DNA of 64,000 nucleotides from Pseudoips prasinana (Eukaryota; Arthropoda; Insecta; Lepidoptera; Nolidae), in contig OX621252.1 of assembly GCA_951640165.1 (NCBI GenBank), positions 20,791,934 through 20,855,933 on the forward strand, given 5' to 3'. The notes beneath the pieces were generated by a model, which made no database searches, had not been told where the DNA came from, and saw nothing but the letters and a program-made list of their open reading frames with translations. Each line of letters begins with the position of its first letter. Position 1 is the stretch's first letter. The translations under genes were made by a program, and so were the position numbers. Of this stretch, positions 10,277 through 21,051 are shown piece after piece.

Positions 10277-10850
10277 TTCTGTAAAAATTTTACATTTATG
10301 TGGAATCGTCATTTTTTTTTACCCTACCGTGCAGTGCATGACGTGGCAACTACTGAGAAACCCTGCCAGAAAACTCAGTAGGAATCCTTTTTTAAAATAA
10401 AATATACTTAAGATTAATTACAATCATGTATGTTGACTCAGAACAACTCAATCCCAAGCACTTTTATCACTTAAATAATCAGAAATTTTGTAATATGCCC
10501 ATATGCTACACAATTTGGCTTTAATAATTCTTTTAAACTTATTCGTAGACAATTCTCCAATATCATTGGGAAGTTTGTTATAGAATCTTATACATTGCCC
10601 CATAAAAGAGTTACTTATTTTGTGGAGACGGGTAGTATGAAATATGAGATTATTCTTATATCTAGTATTTACATTATGTGTATCGCTCCTTTTACAGAAG
10701 GAATCGATATTTTTATGCACATATAGTAAGTTTCCATATATATACTGAGATGGTACAGTTAGAATGTTAACCTCTTTGAACTTTTCTCTTAGAGACACTC
10801 TCGGGCCAAGATTATAGATAGCTCTATTATGAGCTTACTCTAGAGGTTTT
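10277..10850 (-). mobile_element. CR1/Jockey-type LINE 3' end (family K)
   Basis: The minus frame 10448-10798 encodes SLREKFKEVNILTVPSQYIY, a KRSDTHNVNTRYKNN segment, TTRLHKISNSFMGQCIRFYN and KLPNDI..., ending ISDYLSDKSAWD. This is the post-RT thumb/C-terminus of a CR1/Jockey-type LINE. Upstream 'aagctcataatagagct' continues the match. The 3' UTR block 'cgtgcagtgcatgacgtggc' with an 8-bp inverted repeat (ctactgag/ctcagtag) is shared with copies at 60018-60610 and 56165-56850. 5'-truncated. Confidence 0.75.
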
Positions 10851-11635
10851 ACGGTGGGTTGTGCTGTGAGGTAACCGCGACGAATATCTCACTGTGGGGG
10901 GCGTTTCAATGGTATATCTATCAGAGAATTATCAAAATCGGTTTACAAGCCAGGATTAAATCGAGGAAAATACGCAACAAAAAAATGTTATATAAAAAAA
11001 TTAGAATTGATAACCTCTTACTCGCACAAAAATAGGTGAATAAACACTCATACGGTATTTAGCTGAAAGGAAGATCTGTTTCTTTTTTTATAAGATGGCC
11101 TTCTCTTCCCTACTATGATTTTGTCAATAGTATGACATAGGCCTACATGGAAACTGAAGCAATATACTTTCAAGGGAAAAATCTTTTACTAATACACTCA
11201 GAAAGCACTACTGCTTTTTAAATTTTATTATCGTAATTAGATACGGTATGGAGCGGGCAGCAGGAAGACACTTTGTTCTCGTCTGTACATTGTTAAATAT
11301 TTCTTATTCCACTTTACTAAAGGGCTTTATTACGGAGGTATTAAATAAACGTAAGTTCTGCCAAGTTAATGTAGGTAAGTAAGTGAAATACCTGTTCGTA
11401 TTAATTTAATTTGTCGTGAATAGGGTTGCGGCGCGCGGGTACGGCTTTGTTCTGTAAATTTCACGTGTATGTTTTTGATATAAGTGGAGGGATTGGGCTT
11501 ACATATCAACACCTCTATCAACAATTGTCAATCAATTTGATTAGGGCATCGGGCGAAGGAGGCTTTGTCACACAGCGTAGCCGAAGAATATACAGGAAGT
11601 TTATTTAGTTATGTAACATGTTTACTGCCCTTTTT
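10851..11635. other. No gene recognised
   Basis: Mostly AT-rich. Near 11540 a short frame (GEGGFVTQRSRR) vaguely resembles an RTE tail, but it is too short to call. Confidence 0.35.
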
Positions 11636-11850
11636 TATGTGACCTCCTCCTGTTTCGGGTTGGATTCCCGCATAGAACAACTATTTGTCTTGCTTGCTAA
11701 GTCGGGGGTGCGTCCATTGTCTGCGAATTGCATGCTTAAATATATAAGGATGTAGATATATCAGTTGTCTGTTTGCCATAGTACAGGCTCTACCTAGTTT
11801 GGGACCATATGACAGTGTGTCAGTTGGCCAAATATATTTAAAGAAATAAT
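11636..11850 (+). mobile_element. SINE-B, degenerate
   Basis: Contains 'tcgggttggattcccgc' (B-box-like), 'aacaactatttgt', then 'atcagttgtctg', 'catagtaca-gctct-cctagtttgggacc' in SINE-B order. Confidence 0.55.
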
Positions 11851-12646
11851 GTAACGTCCTTTCAGTCCAAAAATTTTATGTTATTGTATTTCTTGTTTGT
11901 ACCGGTCTATAGGTACTGGTATATACTTTTAGGTTCATATATTTGGTTGGTAGGAAAAAAATAGCCGAGTGAATTCTTGACTATGAATGTCATCACGAGT
12001 GAACACAGAAATTGACACCCATTTGGATCTCGTTTCTTGTGTTGGTCAAGTCGACGCGTTATTGAATATTGAACTTGGCTTTCATTTTACATATGTGTTT
12101 TGATTGGATGTCATAACTTTTTGTAAATAAATTATTACTATTAATCATTAATATATTCTTATTATTAAAATTATTTTAGTCTCGTAACATAACTTTCCTT
12201 TTTTTTAAGAGGCTTTCCTAACGTTCATATTGGACGTTATTGTAAACCATTTTCGGTTATTTTTCCTTTGTAGTATAAGCATAATATTCTACCTTAATAC
12301 CAAATATCAAGTTACTAGTTCATCTAGAACTCAGTCATAAAAATGTTTTTAAACGTTAATATCAATACCTTTTGAGCTAAATTAATGAAATTTTAAATTC
12401 TTTACAAGCTAAGAGCTTTCAAATATTCTAAACTCCATGTATTTCGATTAAATAGTTTACGAGTTGTAAAGGGGTCATAATTTGATTCAAATAGTTCAAA
12501 TTCAAATTCAAATTATTTTATATACCATATCAAAAAATATGGGTACAGACAGATGGATGGAGAGTCTTAAAATAAGTTCCACATTAGTTAGATTAGTTAG
12601 TTGGTTATATAAAGTTACACACGGCGCATTACCAGTTCCCTTTTTT
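11851..12646. other. No gene recognised
   Basis: AT-rich; nothing coding or repeated within the window that I could place. Confidence 0.4.
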
Positions 12647-12710
12647 AACTTGGCTGGTCAGGCTACCGCGTGTCTGTATCTAGACACGCGGTAGCCTGAG
12701 CAGCCAAGTT
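12647..12710. repeat. Hairpin, 29-bp arms with one mismatch, 6-nt loop
   Basis: Arms 12647-12675 and 12682-12710 (core caggctaccgcgtgtct) around loop gtatct; a single mismatch lies in the outer third. Confidence 0.9.
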
Positions 12711-13020
12711 TGGCCACACAACCATGGCCCAACGTTTCCTACGTCACACACATATTCCCAACACCCTTCATATATACTCGTTTTCTACTTTTGTAAAGGA
12801 GTGTACTGGCATTCCTTAGTGGATTGTAGATTGTAGATCGATGGAGTACCAATTAAACCAGGCTTACCCTGCCACAATAATTTTCTTTCTCGCACACACT
12901 AAAGTACACGTTACACTGGAAGAATTGTTGAGAGAGAGAGCACGTGTTGACGTATCATAAAAATATATAATTTTATGTTGGTGTTACCAACAACTTTTCA
13001 TCATCATCATCATCATCATA

Positions 13021-13612
13021 TCAGCCGAAAGACGTCCACTGCTGGACAAAGGCCTCCCCCAAAGATCTCCACAATTGCCGGTCTTGCGCTATTCGCATCC
13101 AGCTGTTTCCAGCGACCCGCACAAGATCATCGGTCCATCTTGTAGGGGGCCTGCCCACGCTGCGTCTTCCGGTTCGTGGTCGCCACTCAAGAACCTTTCT
13201 GCCCCAACGGCCATCGGTTCTACGAGCTATGTGCCCCGCCCACTGCCACTTCAGTTTTGCAATTCTTCGGGCTATGTCGGTGACTTTGGTTCGCCTGCGG
13301 ATTTCTACATTTCTGATACGATCCCGCAGGGAAACTCCGAGCATAGCCCTCTCCATTGCTCTTTGGGTGACCTTGAGCCTTCTAATAAGGCCCATAGTGA
13401 GCGACCACGTCTCTGTTCCGTATGTCATCACTGGCAACACACACTGGTCGAAGACTTTCGACTTGAGACACTGCGGTATTTTGGACGAGAAGATGTTACG
13501 TAGCTTCCTGAACGCTGCCCAGCCGAGTTGGATTCTACGATTGACCTCCTTCTCGAAGTTGGACCTACCTAGTTGGATGGCCTGTCCTAGGCAAATATAG
13601 TTCTCTACAACT
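13021..13612 (-). pseudogene. RTE LINE RT thumb and C-terminal tail
   Basis: Read from about 13612 the frame gives YICLGQAIQLGRSNFEKEV, then LPVMTYGTETWSLT, KVTDIARRIAKLKWQWAGH, GRPPTRWTDDLVRVAG, WMRIAQDRQLWRSLGEAFVQ and QWTSFG-stop. The order matches the end of RTE-clade ORF2. It joins the upstream RT fingers (13676-15490) through a deletion that removes the catalytic palm, so the protein is not functional. Confidence 0.8.
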
Positions 13613-15490
13613 TAGTGGCGTTTTCATACAAACACTTTATATACCGGTAGTCAATTTGGCACCTTATGAGAGACCTCAGCACGGCCCATGTTTCGATAGA
13701 ATCGAAGGCTTTCTCATAGTCCAGCACAGTGGCTTGTTATACTCTGCGGTCTTCTGTATAACTTGCCGCAGCGTATGTATGTGGTCTATGGTGCTAAAGC
13801 CTTTTCGGAAATCGGCTTGTTCGGGAGGCTGGAAGTCGTCAAACCTGCGCGCGAGACGATTCGTAACGACCCTCGAAAACAACTTATAAACATGGCTCAG
13901 CAGTGTGATGGGTCTATAATTCTTCAATAGGGTTTTGTCGCCCTTTTTGAAGAAGAGCGTCACCATACTTCTGTGCCATGCTTGTGGCGTTTGACCATCT
14001 AGTATGACGGAGTTAAATAACTTCTGAAGGGCCCGTAGGATTGGTGTACCACCCGCCTTCAGAAGCTCTGCTGTAACTCCATCATCACCAGGCGCCTTGT
14101 TGTTCTTGAGTTGTTTGAGAGCCATTCTAATCTCGTACAGGCTGACGTCCGCGATGTCTTCGGTGTAATGTCGGGTTAGTCGTGCTCTGGGATCTGAGGC
14201 ATGACTTTTGACAGGTGGCTGTGTTGTCGTATATAATTGTCCGTAGAACTTCTCGATCTCTCCCAGCAACTCAGGCTTAGACGTGACGATTCTACCATCC
14301 TCAGTCTTCAGCTTCGTCAGTTGGCTCTGTCCAACAGACAGAGCTCTTGCGAACACGTTAGAGCCTTTGTTTCGCTCGATGGCCTCTTTAATACTAATTG
14401 TATTAAATTGCCGCGTGTCGCGAGTCAAAGACTTTGAGATCTGTCTGTTGAGCTGCCGATATCTGATAGCATCATCTGAGGATGTCAGAACCATTTTCCA
14501 TCTATCTTCCATAAGTTGCCGGGTAAAGTCAGAGATCTTTTTAGTTCTGTTTGTACGACGGGCCTTGAATACCTTAGACCCAGCCGTATGGACAGCTTCT
14601 ACGAGCCTGTCATAGTATGAGTCCACTTCCTCGCAGTCTGCTAGGCATTCGAAACGGTTTTGCAGTTCGAGTTGAAATGATTCGGGGTTTTGGACGTGGA
14701 TAGGTAAAGGTCGGAGCGTAGACTTTATCAGTCGGGACCTCTGGAGTTTGACATTAAGGTTCAATGAGCCTCTGACCAGTCTGTGATCGCTCCCGGTTTT
14801 AACCGCATTGATCACGGAGACATCATTGAACATCTGTCGTCTCGTCGACAAGATAAAGTCTATCTCATTTTTAGTTTTACCATCGGGGCTCACCCAGGTC
14901 CATTTGCGGTGATCCGGCTTCCTGAAGAAGGAATTCATCATAAAGAGTCCCTCCTTCTCCATGAAGTCGGCCAACATTTGGCCCCGGGGGTTCCGGTCTC
15001 CAGTTCCAAATTGCCCCACTCTCAGCTCATTACCGAATCGTTTGCCCAACTTCGCGTTAAAGTCCCCCATGACCACAGTGAAATACGAGTTAGAGGTATG
15101 TATGGCTCTGGATATGTCCTCATACATAACCTCGAATTCATCGTCGGAGTGTGTCGAAGTGGGTGCGTATACCTGTATAACCTTCAACGAATACCGCTTG
15201 TTGATTCTGAGTATAAGGTACGCAACCCTCGTCGACACACTCTCGATTTTCACTAGGTTGTTCACGAGGGACTTGTGGACTATGAACCCGACACCACCTT
15301 GGGATATTTGGTCACCCTCCCGGTAATAGAGCAGGTTTCCGGATTTCAGTATTATCGAGTCCTCCCCCTCTCTTCGGACTTCAGATAATCCTACAATATC
15401 CCAATGTAACCTGCTCAATTCTTCCTCCAGTTCGGTTATCTTCTCGTCGGCCCGCAGTGTACGTGTGTTATATGTTGCCAGGGCCAGAGG
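13613..15490 (-). pseudogene. RTE LINE endonuclease and RT N-terminal half
   Basis: A frame of about 600 residues, open to at least 15490 upstream of the first Met (ATYNTRTL precedes it), so the true start is not defined. AP-endonuclease motifs in order: GLSEVRR, YAPTSTHSDDE, VVMGDFNAKLG, KNEIDFIL, TGSDHRLV. RT begins with APGDDGVTAELLKAGG and NYRPITLLSHVYKLFSRVV. Near 13730 the frame breaks; an alternative frame continues with an LDYEKAFDSIE-type motif and YIKCLYENAT, after which the palm carrying the (F/Y)ADD box is absent. The retained endonuclease residues look intact. Confidence 0.85.
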
Positions 15491-15599
15491 TCATCGGTGC
15501 TGGTAACGCGGAATCTGCCGGGGATTCTTAGCACCCCCTGCCCTGCCGTAACCACAGCTGTTACCACGGCTGGGAATAGCAGGGCTGCCGGGGACTGGG

Positions 15600-15800
15600 G
15601 GCCGCGGTTTGGTTGTGTCCATCATTTGAGGGGATTTGCCATAATCGCCACGCTTGGCAGACGGGTTGGCGATCGCATTAAGGTGGACATGGTACTCAAG
15701 AGAACGCTTCTGCCCGTTCTCTGGTGTATATATTTCCCTCGGGACGACTTTTACGTCCCCCCACGGGATGAGAGGGGGTGGTGATATTCTTAGGCCGTCA
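15600..15800 (-). repeat. Probable RTE leader block, also at 57345-57540
   Basis: 'gttgtgtccat-att', 'ataatcgccacgct', 'cgggttggcgatcgca' and 'gctgcccgtt-tct' occur in the same order at 57345-57540. Its place directly upstream of the endonuclease frame suggests a 5' UTR of the RTE. Confidence 0.55.
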
Positions 15801-15815
15801 CCACACAGCCAACAA

Positions 15816-16180
15816 CTTTTAGTAATACCTAATACCTACCTTTTAATAATATGTTAATCTCCCAACAGTTTTCCTCGAAACTCTGTTCAATTTGTACTTT
15901 GTGTAGAAGCTTCTAAACTATATTTCTAAGAAGCCGGGAATCCTGGAGATTTGTTGTACAGGTTTTGAACTTCTCAATTAATGCTGGTTTAACATAACAT
16001 CACAATGTATATTCAAAGAGAAATAAACGATTATTTTTCTACATTGCCTTATTTCACTTCTATTGAGAGTCGGTTCCCAGTATGTAGTGTATTGTGACAA
16101 ACTACCAGAATTCAAATAGTACTGACCTTGAGATCTGCTAGGAGACCAGTAACCGAGGTGGTTAGGGTAGCTGTCAGATT
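15816..16180. other. No gene recognised
   Basis: AT-rich spacer with no repeats I could match. Confidence 0.4.
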
Positions 16181-16182
16181 CT

Positions 16183-16237
16183 ATAAGCTTCTGTCTACTT
16201 TAACTATGGTATGGTATCAAAGTAGTCAGAAGCTTAT
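16183..16237. repeat. Inverted repeat, 19-bp arms, 17-nt loop
   Basis: ataagcttctgtctacttt (16183-16201) pairs with 16219-16237 with one mismatch; a further 'cagaagctt' lies at 16248. Confidence 0.8.
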
Positions 16238-16249
16238 ATCATATGATCA

Positions 16250-16835
16250 GAAGCTTGTATCATTTTCATTTGTATGTCAGTACTGCTTGTTTTGAAACCA
16301 TTCGGAATATTGTTGTACTTTTTAGGAGCCATACATAAGAAGCTTTTACTCATCAGACTGGTTTTGGCATTATGTACACACAACCTATCCCTAATATTGT
16401 TTCGTCCGTTACGCTTTACAACATCAGATATGCGCTCAAATAATTGCGTATTGGCGTGGACAAACCTCCAAGATATATAGAGATGGGAGTGTTAAAATAT
16501 TATATTTAATAAAATATGGTACACAGCTATATCTTGATTTCAAACCAAACATTGCTCGAACACAACGTTTCTGAGCTTTAAAAATAATATCATTATGGGT
16601 TTCCCCAAAAGATGAGATTATACCACACCGAAGTACTGATGCTACTAGACCATAGTATGCAATCAGGAGAGTATCAATGTTTACTATTGGAGCTAATTTG
16701 TAAAGGGCATATGTGTTCTTTCTGGTTTAGCTGTTTATTAATGGTAACACCCAGTAATCTGGGTGTGTCCACTTCCGGTATGTCACTTCAGGTATGGACA
16801 CAATTCTATTGTTTAAATCTTATGACGACGGAGAC
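16250..16835 (-). pseudogene. CR1/Jockey-type LINE C-terminal relic (family L)
   Basis: On the minus strand a broken frame reads LLGVTINKQLNQKEHI, later NLIFWGNPHNDIIFKAQKRC, VRAMFGLKSRYSCVPYFI and KYNILTLPSLYILEV, followed by shifted frames resembling a short RNN-RLC / SLMSKSFL-MAPKKYNN end. This is the RT thumb region of CR1/Jockey-like LINEs and resembles the copy at 25372-25680. Several stops and frameshifts are present. Confidence 0.65.
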
Positions 16836-16837
16836 AA

Positions 16838-16875
16838 AGGTTCAGCAGTGGACGTCATTCGGCTGAGATGACGAC
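16838..16875 (+). repeat. RTE 3' terminal fragment
   Basis: 'ttcagcagtggacgtcattc' then 'ggctgagatgacgac' is a short diverged RTE 3' end. Confidence 0.6.
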
Positions 16876-17259
16876 TATTTTCTTTATCCTAATCTATTAA
16901 TTCAATGATTTATGAAACATGGTAGCCCTGTTCACGGTAGGCACGGCTGCTCGTTAAAGGTAAAGGTAAGTTGCTCATTAATGATACAGAAAAGTTCAAT
17001 AACGTCGCTTAATTATAGGAGAGTCGGCGGCTTTTACAAACAGTGGCGGAAACGAAAAGTTTTTAACATTTCCAAGAATTGGATTAACTTTTATTTGTGT
17101 TTGTAAAATTACGGAAGGAACTTGTGCAACTAATTGTGGCCACTAAGTATAAGTTCGTAATTAATTCTTATAGATTCACTTTGACGTCGTCTGCGTTTTT
17201 ATTGCGTGGACAGGAAGAGCGCTTTTCGCAGTGGAATTCTATCCACTGATAGTACTTAA
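16876..17259. other. No gene recognised
   Basis: Unplaced AT-rich sequence. Confidence 0.35.
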
Positions 17260-17400
17260 GTACAGACGCCAGCATATCAAGCCACCCCAATATGTCAAAT
17301 TTCCCCAGTTGAAAGTGAACTTTATGCTTTTGTGATAAAGTTGAAGATCTATAAAATAATGTTGACAGATTGGGGTAGCTGGATGTGCTGGCGTCTGTAC
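17260..17400. mobile_element. MITE1 copy 1
   Basis: Palindromic element: GTACAGACGCCAGCA...TGCTGGCGTCTGTAC, with inverted ends of about 40 bp (inner end near 'tgtcaaattt') and a short unique centre with 'gtgataaagttga'. The TA inside each terminal GTAC is the likely target duplication. Confidence 0.9.
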
Positions 17401-17505
17401 ATATCAAACTTGTTTATCAAATAAACCTTTGTAAAGTCGATCCCACTTTATGGATACACTACTTTGACCTTAGCATCATCGGTCCATCCTTTTGAGATCT
17501 ATGAT

Positions 17506-17523
17506 GCCACACACACACATACA

Positions 17524-17568
<45 letters not shown>

Positions 17569-17574
17569 ACACAC
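17506..17574. repeat. (AC)n microsatellite
   Basis: Nearly pure CA dinucleotide tract with a few interruptions. The Thr-His open frames across it are artefacts. Confidence 0.9.
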
Positions 17575-17778
17575 CGACCCACTGACAGACATCGACGTCA
17601 AACTTATAACTCCCCTCTTTTGGCGTTATTTCTCATTTCAATATAAATGGTTCTTAAATATGATGTCAATCGCTCCAAAACGTAACCGAAGATAGCAAGG
17701 AAGTTACATTATAACTCAGCAATAATTAATCAAAGTTTATAACGTGACATTTTATTATAGCTTCAATAATTGAACCGT

Positions 17779-17822
17779 AAGCGGAACTTCCCGTGTGTTT
17801 TCACATACGGGATGTTCCGCTT
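17779..17822. repeat. Hairpin, about 20-bp arms, 4-nt loop
   Basis: aagcggaac-tcccgt-tg pairs with 17802-17822 with two mismatches and a small bulge. Confidence 0.75.
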
Positions 17823-18006
17823 TCGGTGAAGATCCGGTGACATCCCAAGTGGTAATATATAATTAACGATATCGATATTATTAAAGCAGGGATATATCAG
17901 CTATTCTGTCATATATGTTATAATCCAGGTTTATTTATCCATATTCATTCATCTTTAAAAATAACTTTAATAGACAGTGACAAATCAAACCTTCATAGGA
18001 ATGTCA

Positions 18007-18377
18007 TCTATACAAATAAATAAAATTGGAGTGTCTGTTTGTAATATTGAAATATATACATATATACAAATAAATAAAATTGGAGTGTCTGTTTGTAATA
18101 TTGAAATAACCGTTTTTTCTACATAAATATGAATATATATACGGTACCTACACCAAAATATTTTTTTTTACAATTTTTGTCTGTCTGTCTGTTTGTTCCG
18201 GCTAATCTCTGAAATGGCTGGACCGATTTTGACGGGACTTTTATTGGCAGGTAGCTGATGTAATAAGGAGTAACTTAGGCTACTTTTATTTTAGAAAAAA
18301 ACATTTATTTTAGTAAAAACCAAAAAGAAAACAAAATAATCTAATTAACACGCGAACGAAGTCGCGGGCACAGCTAG
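18007..18377 (+). mobile_element. Non-autonomous Helitron with duplicated 5' end
   Basis: Starts TCTATACAAATAAATAAAAT after an A and ends 'gaagtcgcgggcacagctag' before a T. A 45-bp segment at 18009-18053 is repeated at 18062-18106. The interior has 'ctgaaatggctggaccgatt', common in lepidopteran Helitrons. No proteins encoded. Confidence 0.85.
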
Positions 18378-18547
18378 TTAATAATAAAAGCAATAATCTT
18401 GAACACGTGTCGTCTTACTCGAAAATTCCTAACTTCTTCTTCAGTTTCTTCAGCCTATACCATAACGTAATCTTCTTGTCACGCTTGGCTACGGCCCGTG
18501 TGATGACTAACGAACCCCTCCAGGAAGGGAGAAATTAAAGAAAACCA

Positions 18548-19069
18548 AATAATAATAATAATGGCCCTGTTATATTGTACTGGGACAGATCCATCATCAC
18601 AGATAGGACTATCGTTGCCAATAAGCCTGATATTGTGATGGTGGATCGCCAAGAGCGCCGGGCTGTGATCGTCGATGTTGCTGTCCCACATGATGACAAC
18701 CTTGTGAAAGCTGAAAAAGACAAGGAAATTAAATACCTTGACCTAGCACGCGAGGTTGTTGACATGTGGGACGTCGACTCGGCGATCATTGTACCGATTG
18801 TCGTTTCTGCCCATGGTTTGATCGACCGTCACCTTAAGAGGCTCGCGTTAGGCAGTTGGGTCAAGGATCAGGTTCAGAATGCAGTACTTTTGGAGACGTC
18901 GCGTATTTGAGGAGGTTCCTCTCTCTGGGGCCTTGACGATCGGTAGCATGGACCCTGCTCCCGTTGGACCTCTATTTTTTATATTTATAAAAGTATTTTT
19001 TTTGTAACTATATATTTGTAAATGTATGAAATAAGAAAGACACGAAATAAAGGACATAATAATAATATC
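18548..19069 (+). pseudogene. R4/Dong-type LINE 3' end, 5'-truncated
   Basis: The frame 18575-18910 encodes YWDRSIITDRTIVANKPDIV, then a hydrophobic strand, KYLDLAREVVDMWDVDSAII, VPIVVSAHGLI and HLKRLALGSWVKDQVQ. This is the C-terminal restriction-like endonuclease region (PD-(D/E)xK type; PDI-V-D core) of R4/Dong LINEs and matches 28952-29450 on the other strand. It starts directly after (AAT)n at 18548-18562 and ends in 'acataataataat', consistent with the TAA-repeat target of Dong. Confidence 0.8.
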
Positions 19070-19262
19070 CTGGGGCATTATAGACATACAGCCATCTGAT
19101 CCCAAACTAAGCAGAGCTTGTACTATGGAAACCAGATAAGTAATTACATATACTACTTGTCTTTTGTAAATACATACTTATATCGATAATTACTAACACC
19201 CAGACTCAGGACAAACAGACATGTTCATGCACACAAATATCTGTCCAGGGGCTCTACCAGCT
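19070..19262 (-). mobile_element. SINE-B (3' and middle parts)
   Basis: On the minus strand it shows 'cctgagtctgggtgt', 'atcgatataagtatgtattta', 'cttatctggtttccatagta' and 'caagctctgcttagtttggg', ending 'cca-ggatattattatta'. Its ATT tail is shared with the TAA end of the Dong fragment. Confidence 0.75.
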
Positions 19263-19322
19263 AAGTCACCGAACATCGATTTCTTAAATGGCGTTACAAT
19301 AAATAAAGGTTAAAAATGGCTT
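19250..19322. repeat. tRNA-like retroposon head, also at 3716-3790
   Basis: 'gggctctaccagctaagtca' followed by 'ccgaacatcgatttctta' and 'aataaaggttaaaaat' matches 3723-3790 closely. On the minus strand it contains an A-box-like 'tagctggtagagc'. Confidence 0.5.
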
Positions 19323-19368
19323 AATCATCATCATCTTGTATTTCATACGGTGGCATTTGTATGTATGT

Positions 19369-19700
19369 CATCATCATATCAGCCGAAAGACGTCCACTGC
19401 TAGACAAAGGCCTCCCCCAAAGATTTCCACAATTGCCGCTCTTGCGCTATCCGCATCCAGCGATTTCCAGCGACCCGCACAAGATCATCGGTCCATCTTG
19501 TAGGGGGCCTGCCCACGCTGCGTCTTCCGGTTCGTGGTTGCTACTCGAGAACCTTTCTGCCCCAGCGGCCGTCGGCTCTACGAGCTATGTGCCCTGCCCA
19601 CTGCCACTTCAGCTTGGCAATTCTTACGGCTATGTCGGTTACTTTGGTTCGCCTGCGGATCTGAACATTTCTGATTCGACCTCGCAGGGAAACTCCAACT
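19369..19700 (-). repeat. RTE 3' fragment
   Basis: Collinear with 13010-13345: the 'gtccagcagtggacgtctt' end, the 'atgatcttgtgcgggtcgc' region and the KLKWQWAGH-coding part. 5'-truncated and non-coding overall. Confidence 0.8.
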
Positions 19701-19737
19701 GTTGTATGTATGTACAATTTACAAATTATTTTTAGCC

Positions 19738-19970
19738 ATGTGGTTTCCAGCCCAGAAATAATAACAGGGCTACCCCATTACATCCCGTGGGTGTCGTAAA
19801 AGGCGACTAAAGGATACACGAGGCAATCGGGCAGTGGCGCCACTTGTGAAATAGCTACCACCTAACTGCGGTCGCCAAATCGCAATGATAGCGCGGTGAC
19901 TACGTCAAAGTCCTCCAAATGACAACGTTGTGGAAACCTAGTCCAGCAGTGGCCAATAACAGACCTAATT
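19738..19970 (+). repeat. Repeat H (SINE-like), complete copy
   Basis: Head 'tgtggtttccagccc-gaaa', then 'gggtgtcgtaaaaggcgact' and 'aaggata', body 'aactgcggtcgcca' and 'gcgcggtgacta', end 'ctagtccagcagtggcc'. The head is a widespread lepidopteran repeat as I recall it; the final 'ccagcagtgg' is RTE-like. A second copy is split at 32296-32377 and 33536-33703. Confidence 0.6.
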
Positions 19971-20039
19971 ATCATGATGTACAATGTGGTATTTGCTGAC
20001 ATTCGATATATTAACTTCTTTAGTTCATATGTGAAAAAT

Positions 20040-20235
20040 AATATAGGTTATATTTCTTATGACGGAGACGTTCTCAAGAAAGGACAGGTCAGAAGTACCC
20101 TAAACCGGCGAGCATGTATGAAGAATATAATGACAGTAATCGAGGCAAAAGACGTGTGCAAAGATCGTGACAAATGGAAATCCGTTGTCTCTGCCTACCC
20201 CTCTGGGAAACAGGCGTGAGTCTATGTATGTATAT
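20040..20235 (+). repeat. LINE tail (same family as 9178-9590)
   Basis: Encodes [40 protein letters not shown] and SAYPSGKQA plus stop, then 'gtctatgtatgta'. Only the last about 60 codons are present. Confidence 0.75.
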
Positions 20236-20267
20236 TTCTTATTCAATCTTTTTTCAAGTACGTAATT

Positions 20268-20470
20268 TGACTGCACGTGTGGGGCAGCGGCTTGAGAGTC
20301 TCCTCGCCACTTCGTGTCGCGGGTTCGAGTGCCGCGCTGGACAACTATTTGTGTGACCCGTAAATTTTTGTTCTGAGGATGTAATTTGTGTCCGTCTGTT
20401 ACATGTTTGTTAAGTACTCCGCGACACAGGGATTATATTCACAAATGCGGGCGTTGCCTTTAAAAAATAT
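20268..20470 (+). mobile_element. SINE-A
   Basis: 'ctgcacgtgtggggcagcgg' head, 'cgcgggttcgag' B-box-like motif, 'ctatttgtgtgacccg', 'ttctgaggatgtaatttgtg', 'cgcgacacagggatt' and 'gcgggcgttgcctt' in order. Confidence 0.85.
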
Positions 20471-20528
20471 ATACTCTGCAGTTTTCTACGACAATCTGTA
20501 TAAGCAAAATAATTATTCTTTTATTTAT

Positions 20529-20960
20529 TTTTTTATCGGGACTAGTCCCTCCCTCTTACCCACCACTGCAACTTCTGTAAGCCAGGATCAACAGTGGCAC
20601 ACAATGAAATGACACTGAGCGGTGAGGCTCAGGCATGTCCCGAGGAATCGCTTTAACTGTCTTGGATCCCGCAACGAGTTTAATCAGAAAGAGAAAAAGG
20701 AGGAATTAGAAAATGAATAGTTCCACTTCCCTCCAGAGCAAAGCGGGAGATAGAATGATGTAAAGAGGCTATAGCCTCATAAAATGAGAGATTTGCAACT
20801 AGAGAAGCCAGCTGCAAAAGCACCGTGGATTAATTTAAGGGTCCTTAGTGAGCTGTTATATTTGATTCCAATGGTAGGTATGGCAAAAGCGCTTAAACGC
20901 ACGGAAGTTGTTCCTTGTTGCCACAAGATCCGTATAATAAACTACTCCAGATATTGGTTG
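20529..20960 (+). repeat. Repeat X, copy 1
   Basis: Shares 'gaggctcaggcatgtcccg', 'aatcagaaagagaaa-aagga', 'gcaaagcgggaga', 'ataaaa-gagg/agatt' and 'aagggtcct' in order with 38185-38500 (+) and 36240-36860 (-). Non-coding; class unknown. Confidence 0.6.
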
Positions 20961-21051
20961 CAAGCTGTTTAACATAATATCTCGCTGATTTTGCCAGAGA
21001 TCACACTCCCAAAGGAAAGAAAATAAATAATTATGTAAAATAAGTAAGTAA

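Larger units (their letters stand above)
12999..15815 (-). mobile_element. RTE-type LINE, nearly full span, internally deleted
   Basis: On the minus strand the order is a GC-richer leader (about 15815-15500), AP-endonuclease, RT fingers, a deletion, RT thumb and C-terminal tail, then a (GATGAT)n 3' tail (the cat repeat at 12999-13020). The 'ccagcagtggacgtctttcgg' end recurs in at least ten truncated copies in the window. This is the master-like copy for them, but it cannot encode a complete RT. Confidence 0.85.

Noticed and set aside
17464..17695. Frames rich in Thr-His
   Set aside because: Reading frames of the (AC)n microsatellite.
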